The notes below the pieces were generated by a model. That model was not told the DNA's origin. It did not search any database and was given only the letters and a program-made list of their open reading frames with translations. From contig NZ_FOIA01000015.1 of NCBI RefSeq assembly GCF_900111605.1, forward strand, positions 1 to 64,000: 64,000 nucleotides of DNA. The letters run 5' to 3'. The stretch is from Nitrosomonas marina. GTDB lineage: Bacteria > Pseudomonadota > Gammaproteobacteria > Burkholderiales > Nitrosomonadaceae. Position 1 is the stretch's first letter; each line of letters begins with the position of its first letter. This document shows positions 54,927 through 63,930 of the stretch, piece by piece. The translations under genes were made by a program, and so were the position numbers.

Positions 54927-56846
54927 GTGCCACCCTATTTACTTGCCGCCGGAATAGTAGCTGTCTGCTTTTACTTGTTCCCTGACAGCGCTTACTCCAG
55001 AAACAATCATAGCAACGATTACCTGACCGAACTTCAGCAACAAGCCAAACAGTTGCAACTGAGTGAGCAGCGTGTCTGGCACCTGTTGCTAAAATACAAG
55101 CCGCAATTATTCGGTGGCGTCGTCAGTGAAGCAGACGGCATGGATTTTTTCAATGCGCCTGACGGGAAAACCAATCCAGAATCCGAATTGACGGCAACGC
55201 TGGCAAGTTTTTTTTTCACCACAGAAGATCCGGCAGATAACAGCGAGCATCCGCAATGTAATTTTCCCGCTCGTTTCAAATGGTTGAACCAGCAACTACA
55301 GTTCGACACCAACCGCCTCCAGATACAGAAATGCGACCGACTTGAACGCTGGATCAACGAGCTGGACCCGGTGGGTGTCACACTGGTTTTTGCATCCTAT
55401 TATTTAAATAATCCGGCTTCGATGTTTGGTCATACACTGGTGCGCATCGACAGCAGGGACCGGCAAGACGACAAGAAGCTCACAAATTACGGGGCAAATT
55501 ATGCAGCGGTTCCGGATACCGATAATCCGTTTCTGTATGCCTGGCGTGGCCTGACCGGCTCATTTGAGGGAAGATTTGCCATCTTTCCTTATTACACCAA
55601 GGTTCAGGAATATAACAATCTGGAAAGCCGTGATCTCTGGGAATACGAACTCAACTTCACAGAAACACAGTTAAACACCATGCTGCTGCATCTATGGGAA
55701 CTTGGCGGCACCCATTTTGATTATTATTATTTTCAGGAAAACTGCTCCTACCATGTTTTATCGCTTTTTGAAATCGCCAGACCGGAACTGCATTTAAAAG
55801 ATCAATTCATTTTCAGCGTTATACCCGCTGATACGGTCAAAATCGTCGTAGCACAGGACAATCTGGTCAAAAGGGTCGTATATCGACCGTCAATTGTGAG
55901 CCAGTTGAATCAAAAAAGGCAACTGATGACCAACGCACAGCGCCGGATTTTTCGTGCTCTCGTCAAAGAGAAATTGACACCGGACGCCCCCGAATTCAAA
56001 CAGCTCCCGGATCGAACTCAAGCACTTTTGCTGGATGCTTATATGGACTTGCTTCAATATCAAAGTATGCGAGAGCAACGCGCTGGTGAAGTAAAAATTC
56101 CGTACCCGGTTTTACTGGCACGTAGCCGTCTGAATACTGACGATGCAGAACATAATTCCTTATCTTACTTCTCCAGTCCACCGCATCTCGGCCACGGCGC
56201 AGACCGTCTACGGATTGCTGCGGGCCATAATGATCGAGAACCTTTTATAGAATTTGCCTACCGGCCCGCCTATCATGATTTAATGGCCCGAGACGAGGGC
56301 TATGACAAGGACTCAGAAATCATTTTTATGGATTTCAAGCTGCGCTATTTTTTCGAGTCCGAGCGCATACGCCTTGACCAGGCGCGGTTGTTATCAATTA
56401 CTGCACTAAACCCGTACGACCCACAGTTTGTTAAGCCATCATGGCGCTTCGATTTCAGCATAGACACGCTCAGAGAGCAGGACTGCGGCTATTGCAATAC
56501 AGTTTCAGGCAGCTACGGCAGAGGCATTGCCTACCGTCCCGACTTTTTCTCACCGATTTTGTTATTTTCGTTTCTGGATCTGAAGGCCGACGTTTCCAGT
56601 CATTTGAAACAGAATTACCGGTTTGGCGGCAATGCGGAACTGGGCGCGTTTTACAACTTCAACCATCAACTGAGAATCAGGCTGGCGGGCAGCTACCGTG
56701 TGTATTTTCTTGGAGACAAGAAGCGATTTTTCACCACGCACGTTGTCACTCGATATGCGCTCACACAAAATCTCGATATGCGGATGGAATACAACCGATA
56801 TGACCATAACAATGAGAGCATCTTTGCTGTAAATTATTACTTTTAG
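54927..56846 (+). CDS. DUF4105 (Lnb-like) envelope protein
   Basis: A 639 aa protein starting at GTG with a signal peptide (LLAAGIVAVCFYLFPDSAYS). The DUF4105 domain shows VTLVFASYYLNNPASMFGHT (about residues 151-170), ANYAAVPDTDNPFLYAWRGL, RDLWEYELNFTETQ, and HFDYYYFQENCSYHVLSL, whose cysteine and histidines are the likely active site of this papain-like family. The C-terminal third is rich in alternating aromatic/charged strands ending in NYYF, suggesting a beta-barrel or outer-membrane-facing region. It is 66 bases downstream of DUF3015. Confidence 0.85.
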   Translation: MPPYLLAAGIVAVCFYLFPDSAYSRNNHSNDYLTELQQQAKQLQLSEQRVWHLLLKYKPQLFGGVVSEADGMDFFNAPDGKTNPESELTATLASFFFTTEDPADNSEHPQCNFPARFKWLNQQLQFDTNRLQIQKCDRLERWINELDPVGVTLVFASYYLNNPASMFGHTLVRIDSRDRQDDKKLTNYGANYAAVPDTDNPFLYAWRGLTGSFEGRFAIFPYYTKVQEYNNLESRDLWEYELNFTETQLNTMLLHLWELGGTHFDYYYFQENCSYHVLSLFEIARPELHLKDQFIFSVIPADTVKIVVAQDNLVKRVVYRPSIVSQLNQKRQLMTNAQRRIFRALVKEKLTPDAPEFKQLPDRTQALLLDAYMDLLQYQSMREQRAGEVKIPYPVLLARSRLNTDDAEHNSLSYFSSPPHLGHGADRLRIAAGHNDREPFIEFAYRPAYHDLMARDEGYDKDSEIIFMDFKLRYFFESERIRLDQARLLSITALNPYDPQFVKPSWRFDFSIDTLREQDCGYCNTVSGSYGRGIAYRPDFFSPILLFSFLDLKADVSSHLKQNYRFGGNAELGAFYNFNHQLRIRLAGSYRVYFLGDKKRFFTTHVVTRYALTQNLDMRMEYNRYDHNNESIFAVNYYF

Positions 56847-56930
56847 CACGCTGTTACTGACTGGTCAATTGGCTGCAACGTATTTTCTCTATTACATTTT
56901 ACGAATAACGAGACACGACCACGACATTTT

Positions 56931-57899
56931 ATGATTGAAGCTTTTCTGGCCGTTGCAGCAGGTCTGATATTGCTCGCCTGGAGTGCAGACCGTTTTGTAG
57001 AGGGTGCCGCCGTCACCGCCCGCCATTTCGGTATGCCGCCGCTATTGATCGGCATGGTAATTGTCGGTTTTGGTACATCTGCGCCCGAAATGGTGGTGTC
57101 CGTGCTTGCCGCATCGCAGGGAAATCCCGGTATCGCGCTCGGCAATGCTTATGGTTCAAACATCACCAACATCGCCCTGATTCTGGGACTCACTGCGGTC
57201 ATCAGCCCCATAACCGTACACTCGCTGGTTTTGCGCAAGGAACTCCCTGTCCTTGCCATTGTGACCATGCTGGCAGCCATACAGCTCTGGAATGGTCATA
57301 TTTCCCGTCTCGACGCGGGCGTATTGCTTGGCGTGTTTGGTGTACTGATGACATGGGCAATCAGGCAGGGACTGCAGGAAAAAACCGACACACTGGGTAC
57401 GGAAATCAAGCATGCACTGGAATCCCGTGAAATGCCTATCCGGCGAGCTGTATTCTGGCTGATTACCGGACTGGTGCTGTTGATCATAAGCTCCCGTTTG
57501 CTTGTCTGGGGCGCAGTGGCCATCGCACAGGGATTCGGTGTCAGCGATCTTGTCATCGGCTTGACCGTCGTAGCTGTTGGCACATCACTGCCCGAACTTG
57601 CTTCTTCAATCATCGCTGCCCGCAAAGGTGAACACGACATTGCACTCGGCAATGTCATTGGTTCCAACCTATTCAATACGCTGGCTGTCGTTGGCATCGC
57701 TGGCATGATTCATCCGATGTCGGTGGATCCGGCTGTACTAAGCCGGGACATGCCCGTCATGGCGGCACTGACCCTTTCGCTTTTCATCATCGGCTACGGA
57801 TCCCACGGTCACGGTCGCATCAACCGCGTCGAGGGATCTCTGCTACTAGCCTGCTATACGGGTTATACCGTTTACCTGATCGGGACAACATTTGGCTAG
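56931..57899 (+). CDS. Calcium/sodium antiporter (YrbG/CaxA family)
   Basis: A 322 aa membrane exchanger with two inverted alpha repeats that form the ion site: VGFGTSAPEMVVSVLAA (about residues 45-61) and AVGTSLPELASSIIAARKG (about 214-232). Around ten helices are visible, with GNAYGSNITNIALILGL and GNVIGSNLFNTLAVVGI as the second halves of each repeat. It exchanges calcium for sodium across the inner membrane. It is 84 bases downstream of DUF4105 and may be co-transcribed. Confidence 0.93.
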   Translation: MIEAFLAVAAGLILLAWSADRFVEGAAVTARHFGMPPLLIGMVIVGFGTSAPEMVVSVLAASQGNPGIALGNAYGSNITNIALILGLTAVISPITVHSLVLRKELPVLAIVTMLAAIQLWNGHISRLDAGVLLGVFGVLMTWAIRQGLQEKTDTLGTEIKHALESREMPIRRAVFWLITGLVLLIISSRLLVWGAVAIAQGFGVSDLVIGLTVVAVGTSLPELASSIIAARKGEHDIALGNVIGSNLFNTLAVVGIAGMIHPMSVDPAVLSRDMPVMAALTLSLFIIGYGSHGHGRINRVEGSLLLACYTGYTVYLIGTTFG

Positions 57900-58293
57900 A
57901 TGCGTGTGATTGATTTTGTCCTGCTTGGTTACGCAACGGGCAATAATGCAGTTTTAATATGCATCGATTTATAATGTGTATCAGGCCGCAAACAGCTTAC
58001 ATGAATGGAACCGATGCACAAGACGCCCTGCTGACAGATCAAGAATTGACATCAATATTGATGACTTCAGACTAATAATGCAATCTGTTATTAAAGCCTG
58101 CTACAGCAAATGCTTTCAGCCCGGTGCTGTGAAGCAGCAGTAATTATAAGCCGAAGAAAATATATTTCTCTACGAGACTCGCGTAGCTGGGAACGGTTGG
58201 TTGGGTTATTTTACGAACAATAATATGTTGGTACGGTATCTCTAGCCGTAATTGTAACAATAGCATGTACCACCATATAGTTTTGCTCAGCGT
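57900..58293. other. Intergenic region between antiporter and DUF4202 genes
   Basis: 394 bases between convergent genes. Only a 24-codon open frame (58001-58075) without ribosome-binding site is seen; no terminator, repeat or RNA gene could be recognised. Confidence 0.5.
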
Positions 58294-58896
58294 TTATTCG
58301 CGCATCACATTTCCAATCCGGCCACTCATCAACTCCGGCAGCTTTATCTTCCCAGCTTGCACAAAACGGTGCGCCCGCTCGGACAGTTTATTCCAGATTC
58401 GCCGAATAATATCGTTCCATTTAACTTCATCGTATTCGGGATGTCTTGCCACGAAGTCGGCCAGGTAGTGTTCCAGAAAAACGAGCCCGGCCACGTCTTC
58501 AAGCAATTGCGATTCCGGATTTGTTTTGAGTGATCGTTTGCTGATGATTTGTTTTACGCGTGTGATCATATCCTGATCGTAACCGGCCTCTTCCAGCAGA
58601 TTGCCTACGGTATCGGCATGGAACATGTTCAACGCAGCGCGCCATTGATGGTAGCCTTTTCGATTCAGCGGAAAATCATTGCGTGGTATCTTCCAGCGCT
58701 GAATATGCTGCGCCCTGGCAGCAAGTCTGACGGCGTCACCGGCCTCTGGTGCATAACGTTTCAGCATCTGTGACATGCGCTGCGCGTACAACAGTTCTTT
58801 GGGCCAGTTCTTGTCATCGCTGGTTTCCATGTTCGGGTCCTCGCTGTTGACAACGTCTATCAATGCAATGGCGATGTTAAAACGTTTATCGGTCAT
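58294..58896 (-). CDS. DUF4202 domain protein
   Basis: A 200 aa helical protein of DUF4202. Landmarks are RFNIAIALIDVVNSEDPN at the start, KELLYAQRMSQMLKRYAP, VRLAARAQHIQRWKIPRNDF (about residues 56-75), YHQWRAALNMFHAD, LEDVAGLVFLEHYLADFVAR and KWNDIIRRIWNKLSERA. Histidines in the middle helices suggest a metal-binding fold related to HD domains, but no activity is known. The ATG at 58896 is used in place of a TTG at 58926. Confidence 0.87.
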   Translation of the reverse strand: MTDKRFNIAIALIDVVNSEDPNMETSDDKNWPKELLYAQRMSQMLKRYAPEAGDAVRLAARAQHIQRWKIPRNDFPLNRKGYHQWRAALNMFHADTVGNLLEEAGYDQDMITRVKQIISKRSLKTNPESQLLEDVAGLVFLEHYLADFVARHPEYDEVKWNDIIRRIWNKLSERAHRFVQAGKIKLPELMSGRIGNVMRE

Positions 58897-59075
58897 AATG
58901 TCATAACCTCTGCTCACCCCTGACAAAAAATTGTATTTTCAGGGTCGTTGCTCCATTCGCTCCATTCATATTGCCAAAACGCTGTTCCAGCGTTATCGTT
59001 CAATTTTAAAAAGTTTACAGCATTCCCGCATATGTTTTCCATTTGCATAGCGGAAAAATCTTATAGGAAACATGA

Positions 59076-59588
59076 ATGAATAGACGCACCGTATTAAAGG
59101 GGTTTGCAGCAGCACCCGTGTTGCCGTTAATGCCGGGCTGCACCAGGGTAGTGGGCGAAGCCGAAATTCCGGTAACGCCGCTTAACAAACCGCGCAAGGA
59201 ATGGCGTGGGCTGGTTTCAACGAGAGCCTATGAAATATTGTTCGAGGAGGCAACGGAGCGACCGGAATCCAGTAATTTAATATATGAAACGCGCGAAGGC
59301 ACGTATCTGTGCGCCGCATGTTACCTGCCGCTGTTTGAAAGCAGGCACAAATATGAAAGCTGGACCGGCTGGCCAAGTTTTACCGAACCAATTGCAGGTC
59401 ATATCGCGACCAAAATCGACTTCAAAATGATCTGGCCGCGTACCGAATACCATTGCGTACGCTGCGGAGGCCATCAGGGTCACGTCTTCAATGACGGCCC
59501 TCCACCTCGCGGGGAGCGCTGGTGCAATAACGGTTATGCCCTGAAATTCGTACCGGTTGAAGATGCACTGCCAGCACTGAGAGGCTGA
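59076..59588 (+). CDS. msrB: Exported methionine-R-sulfoxide reductase MsrB
   Basis: Repairs methionine-R-sulfoxide residues in proteins. The MsrB domain shows YLCAACYLPLFESRHKYESW (first CxxC), GWPSFTEPI, YHCVRCGGHQGHVFNDGPPP (second CxxC) and the catalytic cysteine in GERWCNNGYALKF. The 170 aa protein begins with NRRTVLKGFAAAPVLPLMPG then Cys. This is a twin-arginine-like signal that also reads as a lipobox, so it is exported and perhaps lipid-anchored. AGGAAA precedes the ATG. It faces the reductase/arsM operon convergently. Confidence 0.92.
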   Translation: MNRRTVLKGFAAAPVLPLMPGCTRVVGEAEIPVTPLNKPRKEWRGLVSTRAYEILFEEATERPESSNLIYETREGTYLCAACYLPLFESRHKYESWTGWPSFTEPIAGHIATKIDFKMIWPRTEYHCVRCGGHQGHVFNDGPPPRGERWCNNGYALKFVPVEDALPALRG

Positions 59589-59643
59589 TAACCAGGATCT
59601 GAAAACAGGAGCAGGCCGGTTTTTTAGCGTATCGGGCATTGTC

Positions 59644-61827
59644 TCAATCCCGCAGCTGTTGTCTGTCCGCTTGACTGGCCTTTTCCCCGCGCCGCCAGGC
59701 ATGAAACCGCTCAACCCACTGCAACAGTTTCTCCGGCGCATGCGCGCGCTTCCATTTCCCGGCAGCGTATTTATTGGCTTCAGGCCAGGTCGGATAGGTG
59801 TGGATAGTCCCGAGGATTTTGTTTAGCCCTAATCCATGTTTCATCGCCAGCACATACTCGGCCAGTAAATCACTAGCGTGTTTGCCGGCTATGGTCACAC
59901 CCAGAATACGATCTTTGCCCGGTACTGTTAGCACCTTGATGAACCCGTCTGTTGCTTCGTCGGTAATAGCACGATCCAGATCGTCTAATCCGTATCGTGT
60001 CACTTCCACGGCCACGCCGCGCGCATTGGCTTCATCCTCAGACAGTCCGGCCCGGGCAATTTCCGGGTCGGTAAAAGTCGTCCATGGAATCACCGAATAA
60101 TCTGCTTTGAAGCGCTTGAAATCGCCGAATAACGCATTGACAGACGCATACCATGCCTGATGCGCAGCAGTGTGCGTAAACTGATAAGGCCCGGCAACAT
60201 CCCCGCAGGTATAAATATTTGGATAAATCGTTTGCAGCCAGGCGTTTGTATCAATGGTACGCCGGGAAGTAACCGAAATGCCCAGCTCTTCAAGTCCAAA
60301 TCCTTCGGTGCGAGGTCTACGGCCAACTGCACACAGGATAGCGTCAAAGGCAATTGCCTGTTCCCGGCCATGCTGATCCTGCACGATAAGCCGCTGCACC
60401 TTGCCATCCGGCTCATGGGCAATTTCACACCGAACGGCTTTGGTATGTGTCAATAACTGCACACCGTCTTCCTGTAGAGCGTTTTTGACCAATGTCCGCG
60501 CATCGGAATCTTCCCGTTGCAGCAGATCGTCCTGTTCAATTTGAATCACCTGGCTGTCGAGTCGTGCAAAAGCCTGTGCCAGTTCGCAACCGATCGGTCC
60601 ACCACCCAGTACAATTAATCGTTCAGGACGCTCCGTCAACGACCAGATGGTATCAGAAGTAAAATAACGCATCGACTCAAGCCCAGGAATATCAGGTACT
60701 ACCGGGCTTGCGCCGGATGCGATGACAATTGCCCGTGTAGTCAAAGTCTGGCCGTTAACTTCAACTGACCAGGGTGACGTGATTCTGGCATGGCCTTCGA
60801 CCACTTCAACACCAAGTCGAGTATAACGTTCAATGGAATCATGCGGCTCAACAGCTTTGATGACACGTTGAACCCGTGCCATTACGTCGGCAAAATCATA
60901 GTTTACCTGGATTTGCTTGACGCCAAGCGATACAGATTGGCGCGCTTCTTTCAAAAAACCGGCCGAGCGGATCAACGTTTTGGACGGAACGCAACCGTAA
61001 TTAAGACAGTCGCCTCCCATTTTATGGCTTTCAATAAGCGTCACTTTGGCACGTACTGCCGCAGCAATATACGCGGTTACCAGGCCTGCCGCGCCCGCAC
61101 CAATAACAACCAGATTACGGTCGAATGTTTCTGGTTTGGACCAGCGCGCATATAGTCGGCGCTTTTTGGCGATCCCGACACCCCATCGCGCAAGCCATGG
61201 AAAAACAGCCAATAGCAGAAACGACAGAATGAGCCCCGGAGACAGAATATCTGACAAATTGTCGATTGAAGCAAGCTGTGTTCCTGCATTGACATAAACT
61301 GCACTGCCAGGAAACATGCCGATCAGGGTGACCCAGAAAAAAATACCGCTGCGAATGCGAGTAAGTCCCATAAGCAGATTGATCAGAAAAAAAGGAAATG
61401 CAGGTACCAGACGCAGTGAAAACAGATAAAACACACCATCGCGTTCAAGTCCGTTATTGATTGTTTCCAGTCGGTCTCCAAAACGGCGTTGCACGGTATC
61501 GCGCAAGATGTAACGCGATGCCCAAAACGCCAGTGTAGCGCCGACAGTGGCAGAAACCAGTACAACCGGCACCGCGATCCATAGTCCGAACATCGCGCCA
61601 CCCGCCAGCGTCATCACCGCAGCGCCTGGCAAAGACAGCGCGGCCATAATAATATACGTCAGCGAATAAATGCCGATAACAAGAAACGGTTCATCTTTGT
61701 ATACCTGCTGCAGCATGTCATTGCTGGATTTCAGCATGTCCAGACTAAAATAACGCTGCAAATCAAATCCAAAAAACAAAATAATGAGCAGACCCAGCAG
61801 GCACAGCAACCACCAGCGTTTGTTCAT
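59644..61827 (-). CDS. TVP38/TMEM64 - flavin disulfide oxidoreductase fusion
   Basis: A 727 aa two-part protein. Residues about 1-225 are a TVP38/TMEM64 (SNARE-associated, DedA-like) membrane domain with helices such as LSLPGAAVMTLAGGAMFGLW and FPFFLINLLMGL. Residues about 237-727 are a class I pyridine nucleotide-disulfide oxidoreductase: FAD motif VVIGAGAAGLVTAYIAA, redox cysteines GGDCLNYGCVPSKT, NAD motif IVLGGGPIGCELAQ, IYTCGDVAG and catalytic HTYPTWPE. MerA hallmarks (HMA domain, C-terminal Cys pair) are missing, so it is not a mercuric reductase. It is 30 bases downstream of the radical SAM gene. Confidence 0.92.
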   Translation of the reverse strand: MNKRWWLLCLLGLLIILFFGFDLQRYFSLDMLKSSNDMLQQVYKDEPFLVIGIYSLTYIIMAALSLPGAAVMTLAGGAMFGLWIAVPVVLVSATVGATLAFWASRYILRDTVQRRFGDRLETINNGLERDGVFYLFSLRLVPAFPFFLINLLMGLTRIRSGIFFWVTLIGMFPGSAVYVNAGTQLASIDNLSDILSPGLILSFLLLAVFPWLARWGVGIAKKRRLYARWSKPETFDRNLVVIGAGAAGLVTAYIAAAVRAKVTLIESHKMGGDCLNYGCVPSKTLIRSAGFLKEARQSVSLGVKQIQVNYDFADVMARVQRVIKAVEPHDSIERYTRLGVEVVEGHARITSPWSVEVNGQTLTTRAIVIASGASPVVPDIPGLESMRYFTSDTIWSLTERPERLIVLGGGPIGCELAQAFARLDSQVIQIEQDDLLQREDSDARTLVKNALQEDGVQLLTHTKAVRCEIAHEPDGKVQRLIVQDQHGREQAIAFDAILCAVGRRPRTEGFGLEELGISVTSRRTIDTNAWLQTIYPNIYTCGDVAGPYQFTHTAAHQAWYASVNALFGDFKRFKADYSVIPWTTFTDPEIARAGLSEDEANARGVAVEVTRYGLDDLDRAITDEATDGFIKVLTVPGKDRILGVTIAGKHASDLLAEYVLAMKHGLGLNKILGTIHTYPTWPEANKYAAGKWKRAHAPEKLLQWVERFHAWRRGEKASQADRQQLRD

Positions 61828-61857
61828 TTAGTTATCCTTGTGTGTCAATGCACCGCA

Positions 61858-62820
61858 CTATTTGATCTCACTACATGAGGCGCCGAATTTAAAACAACTG
61901 TAACAGCGGTGATGCTTCATGCTCACAGGAATTACCAGACTTTCGGTCAGTGTTTCGGCCAGTGCATAATCGGCATCGTCGTCAACCAGTGTGCAGGCAT
62001 ACACCCAACAGCGGTTATTCTGTCTGACCACCATGCGACTGAATGCACACATGAATTCTCGACGCGACGCTTTCGTCTGAAAATCAAGCATGCAATGTTG
62101 AGTAATCTGTGGCGCCGAAACAACCGCTTCAGGCGGATAAAATTCGGGAAATTCGATCCTGCGCAAATTTTCTGGCAGCCCCGCTGCGCGAAACACGTCC
62201 GCAAAACGTTGCCCGATCTGTTCGGCCGCCATATCCGGCAACACCTGACTGGCCACTGATAATTGGAATCCCATGTCATGCAGCTTGCGCATCCCTTCCA
62301 AAGCAAGTTCAAACATGCCTTCTCCGCGATTTTTGTCATGCTCTGCTGCGTCATAATGGTCCAGACTAACCCGAAAATGCAACTGATGCTGGCGGTCCAG
62401 TAATGGCCGTAGTTGATGCAGACGTCTGATCAATGGCTCGGTGGCATTGGTCAGCACCAGACAGGGGCGACTGCTTAGTGCATAATCCAGAATACGCACA
62501 AAATCCTTATTGACAAAAGGTTCCCCGCCGGTGAACGAGAATTGTCGAACACCGAGTATCAATGCTTCATCGATATAAGGCCGGGCATCGTCAAAACGCA
62601 TCAGTTGCAGACGGCTGTCTCCGGGCCTGGAACCTTCCAGGCAAAACGGGCAGGACAGATTGCATGCCGTGCCGGTATGCAGCCACAGTTCATCGAGTCC
62701 GTGCGAGTCAATAAATCCGCGCGGTTCGCCTTTTGAAGTCACATACCATTGAGGCGATCGCTTGCGCGTATTTACTGTACGCTCGCCTGGTATCGTTTTT
62801 AACTCAAGCTCTGTCTTCAA
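61858..62820 (-). CDS. Radical SAM protein linked to arsM
   Basis: A radical SAM enzyme of about 320 aa. The [4Fe-4S] motif CNLSCPFC (CxxxCxxC) is near residue 52, followed by the SAM-binding QFSFTGGEPFVNKDFV (about 94-109) and VLTNATEPL. The C-terminus has an extra cysteine cluster (HRCYSCFKFGASCSE) that may hold a second cluster or an arsenic ligand. The start is TTG at 62820 or 62826, overlapping the methyltransferase stop, with AAAGGCGG upstream. By context it may act on a methylated arsenical, like ArsS in arsenosugar synthesis, though the sequence does not look like canonical ArsS. Function is inferred only from linkage. Confidence 0.85.
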   Translation of the reverse strand: MKTELELKTIPGERTVNTRKRSPQWYVTSKGEPRGFIDSHGLDELWLHTGTACNLSCPFCLEGSRPGDSRLQLMRFDDARPYIDEALILGVRQFSFTGGEPFVNKDFVRILDYALSSRPCLVLTNATEPLIRRLHQLRPLLDRQHQLHFRVSLDHYDAAEHDKNRGEGMFELALEGMRKLHDMGFQLSVASQVLPDMAAEQIGQRFADVFRAAGLPENLRRIEFPEFYPPEAVVSAPQITQHCMLDFQTKASRREFMCAFSRMVVRQNNRCWVYACTLVDDDADYALAETLTESLVIPVSMKHHRCYSCFKFGASCSEIK

Positions 62821-63863
62821 CAGCAACCGCCTTTCGCTATACTTTGCGTTTCGTCATCAAACGGAATACCCATGCCACACCCTGGGAAAATACCGTAATG
62901 CCGATCGAAATTCCCGTAAAAATCAAAATGCGCTGCAAAACGCGTATCATGCAACATACGCCAGGTATTGCCACAAACCGGGAACTGTCTGCCCGTCTCA
63001 ATCAAGTGATGCTTGTCGAGTAAAAATGCATGCGGGTGATGTGGTATGGTGCCGCGATAAACGACTGCCTGCCCGTGATCTTCGCAAGCCAGTTCAAGTT
63101 CAGGCAATTTGAATAATCGATAGGTAGCCGAGTAAAACCGAATATTTCCGATTTTATTTCGAAGTTGTGAATCATCAATCGAAATTGACCGGTCTGTAAC
63201 CAGCCGCGGATCGATAAAACCCTGCCCACGCGCTAACGGCACAAAATCATTCCAATACAGTGCACCGCTTAAACACTCGCCATAGAGAACCGGATCGTTG
63301 ACCAGAGCCCTGGGAATACGCCTGTCGCTGTAAACATCAGAAAAATAGAGCTCTCCACCCGGTTTTAGTACCCGGTAAGCCTCGCGCAATACAGCTGCTT
63401 TATCCATCGCCAGATTGATCACGCAATTCGACACAATGATATCGATGCTCGAATCAGCCAGATCCAGCTCATCGAGCTGTTCAATGTAGCCGTATAAAAA
63501 CCGCACGTTGTTACGCCGGTATCCAAATGCCTGCCGATGGAATTTTTCATGTTTGCGCGCAACCGCAAGCTGCTCTTCGGTCATATCCACGCCAATAACT
63601 TTTCCTTTTTCGCCGACCAACTGTGACAACAAATAAACATCCCGCCCTGCACCACAACCAAGATCAAGAACCGTCAACCCCTCCAATTGTTCGGGCAGCA
63701 CAAGACCGCATCCATAGTAGCGCGACAGCACTTCTTCATGCACTCTGGACAGCATCGGTTTGATATATTCAGGCAATCGCGCATCTGTGCAACAGGCATT
63801 TGTTTTCAGATCGTGCGTACCGGACAGAGTTTCTCCATAATATTTTTGTACAACTTCCTGCAT
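62817..63863 (-). CDS. arsM: ArsM-type arsenite S-adenosylmethionine methyltransferase
   Basis: A 348 aa SAM-dependent methyltransferase predicted to methylate trivalent arsenic. The Rossmann motif is VLDLGCGAGRDVYLLSQL (about residues 65-82), with GVDMTEEQLAVARKH and VLKPGGELYFSDVY. Cysteines at 24, 52, 147 and 197 reproduce the 28- and 50-residue spacings of the four conserved ArsM cysteines (44/72 and 174/224 in CmArsM). The N-terminal DLKTNACCTD and a C-terminal GGCC tail are typical of arsenic binding. A GGGGAAAA ribosome-binding site precedes the ATG. It is translationally coupled to the radical SAM gene. Confidence 0.88.
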   Translation of the reverse strand: MQEVVQKYYGETLSGTHDLKTNACCTDARLPEYIKPMLSRVHEEVLSRYYGCGLVLPEQLEGLTVLDLGCGAGRDVYLLSQLVGEKGKVIGVDMTEEQLAVARKHEKFHRQAFGYRRNNVRFLYGYIEQLDELDLADSSIDIIVSNCVINLAMDKAAVLREAYRVLKPGGELYFSDVYSDRRIPRALVNDPVLYGECLSGALYWNDFVPLARGQGFIDPRLVTDRSISIDDSQLRNKIGNIRFYSATYRLFKLPELELACEDHGQAVVYRGTIPHHPHAFLLDKHHLIETGRQFPVCGNTWRMLHDTRFAAHFDFYGNFDRHYGIFPGCGMGIPFDDETQSIAKGGCC

Positions 63864-63930
63864 AATTTTCCCCGGTTTAGGTAATAATCAAAACTGTCTG
63901 ATAATTGGGTTGCTTGATCAACAAACTACT

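Noticed and set aside
58001..58075. A 24-codon open frame in the antiporter-DUF4202 gap
   Set aside because: No ribosome-binding site and no known small-protein pattern; too short to support.
59644..61827. Mercuric reductase MerA
   Set aside because: The N-terminal HMA domain and C-terminal cysteine pair are absent; an N-terminal TVP38 domain is present instead.
61858..62820. ArsL of arsinothricin synthesis
   Set aside because: The C-terminal RCCLKQ motif is missing and the cysteine motif is the canonical CxxxCxxC; only the linkage to arsM is shared.
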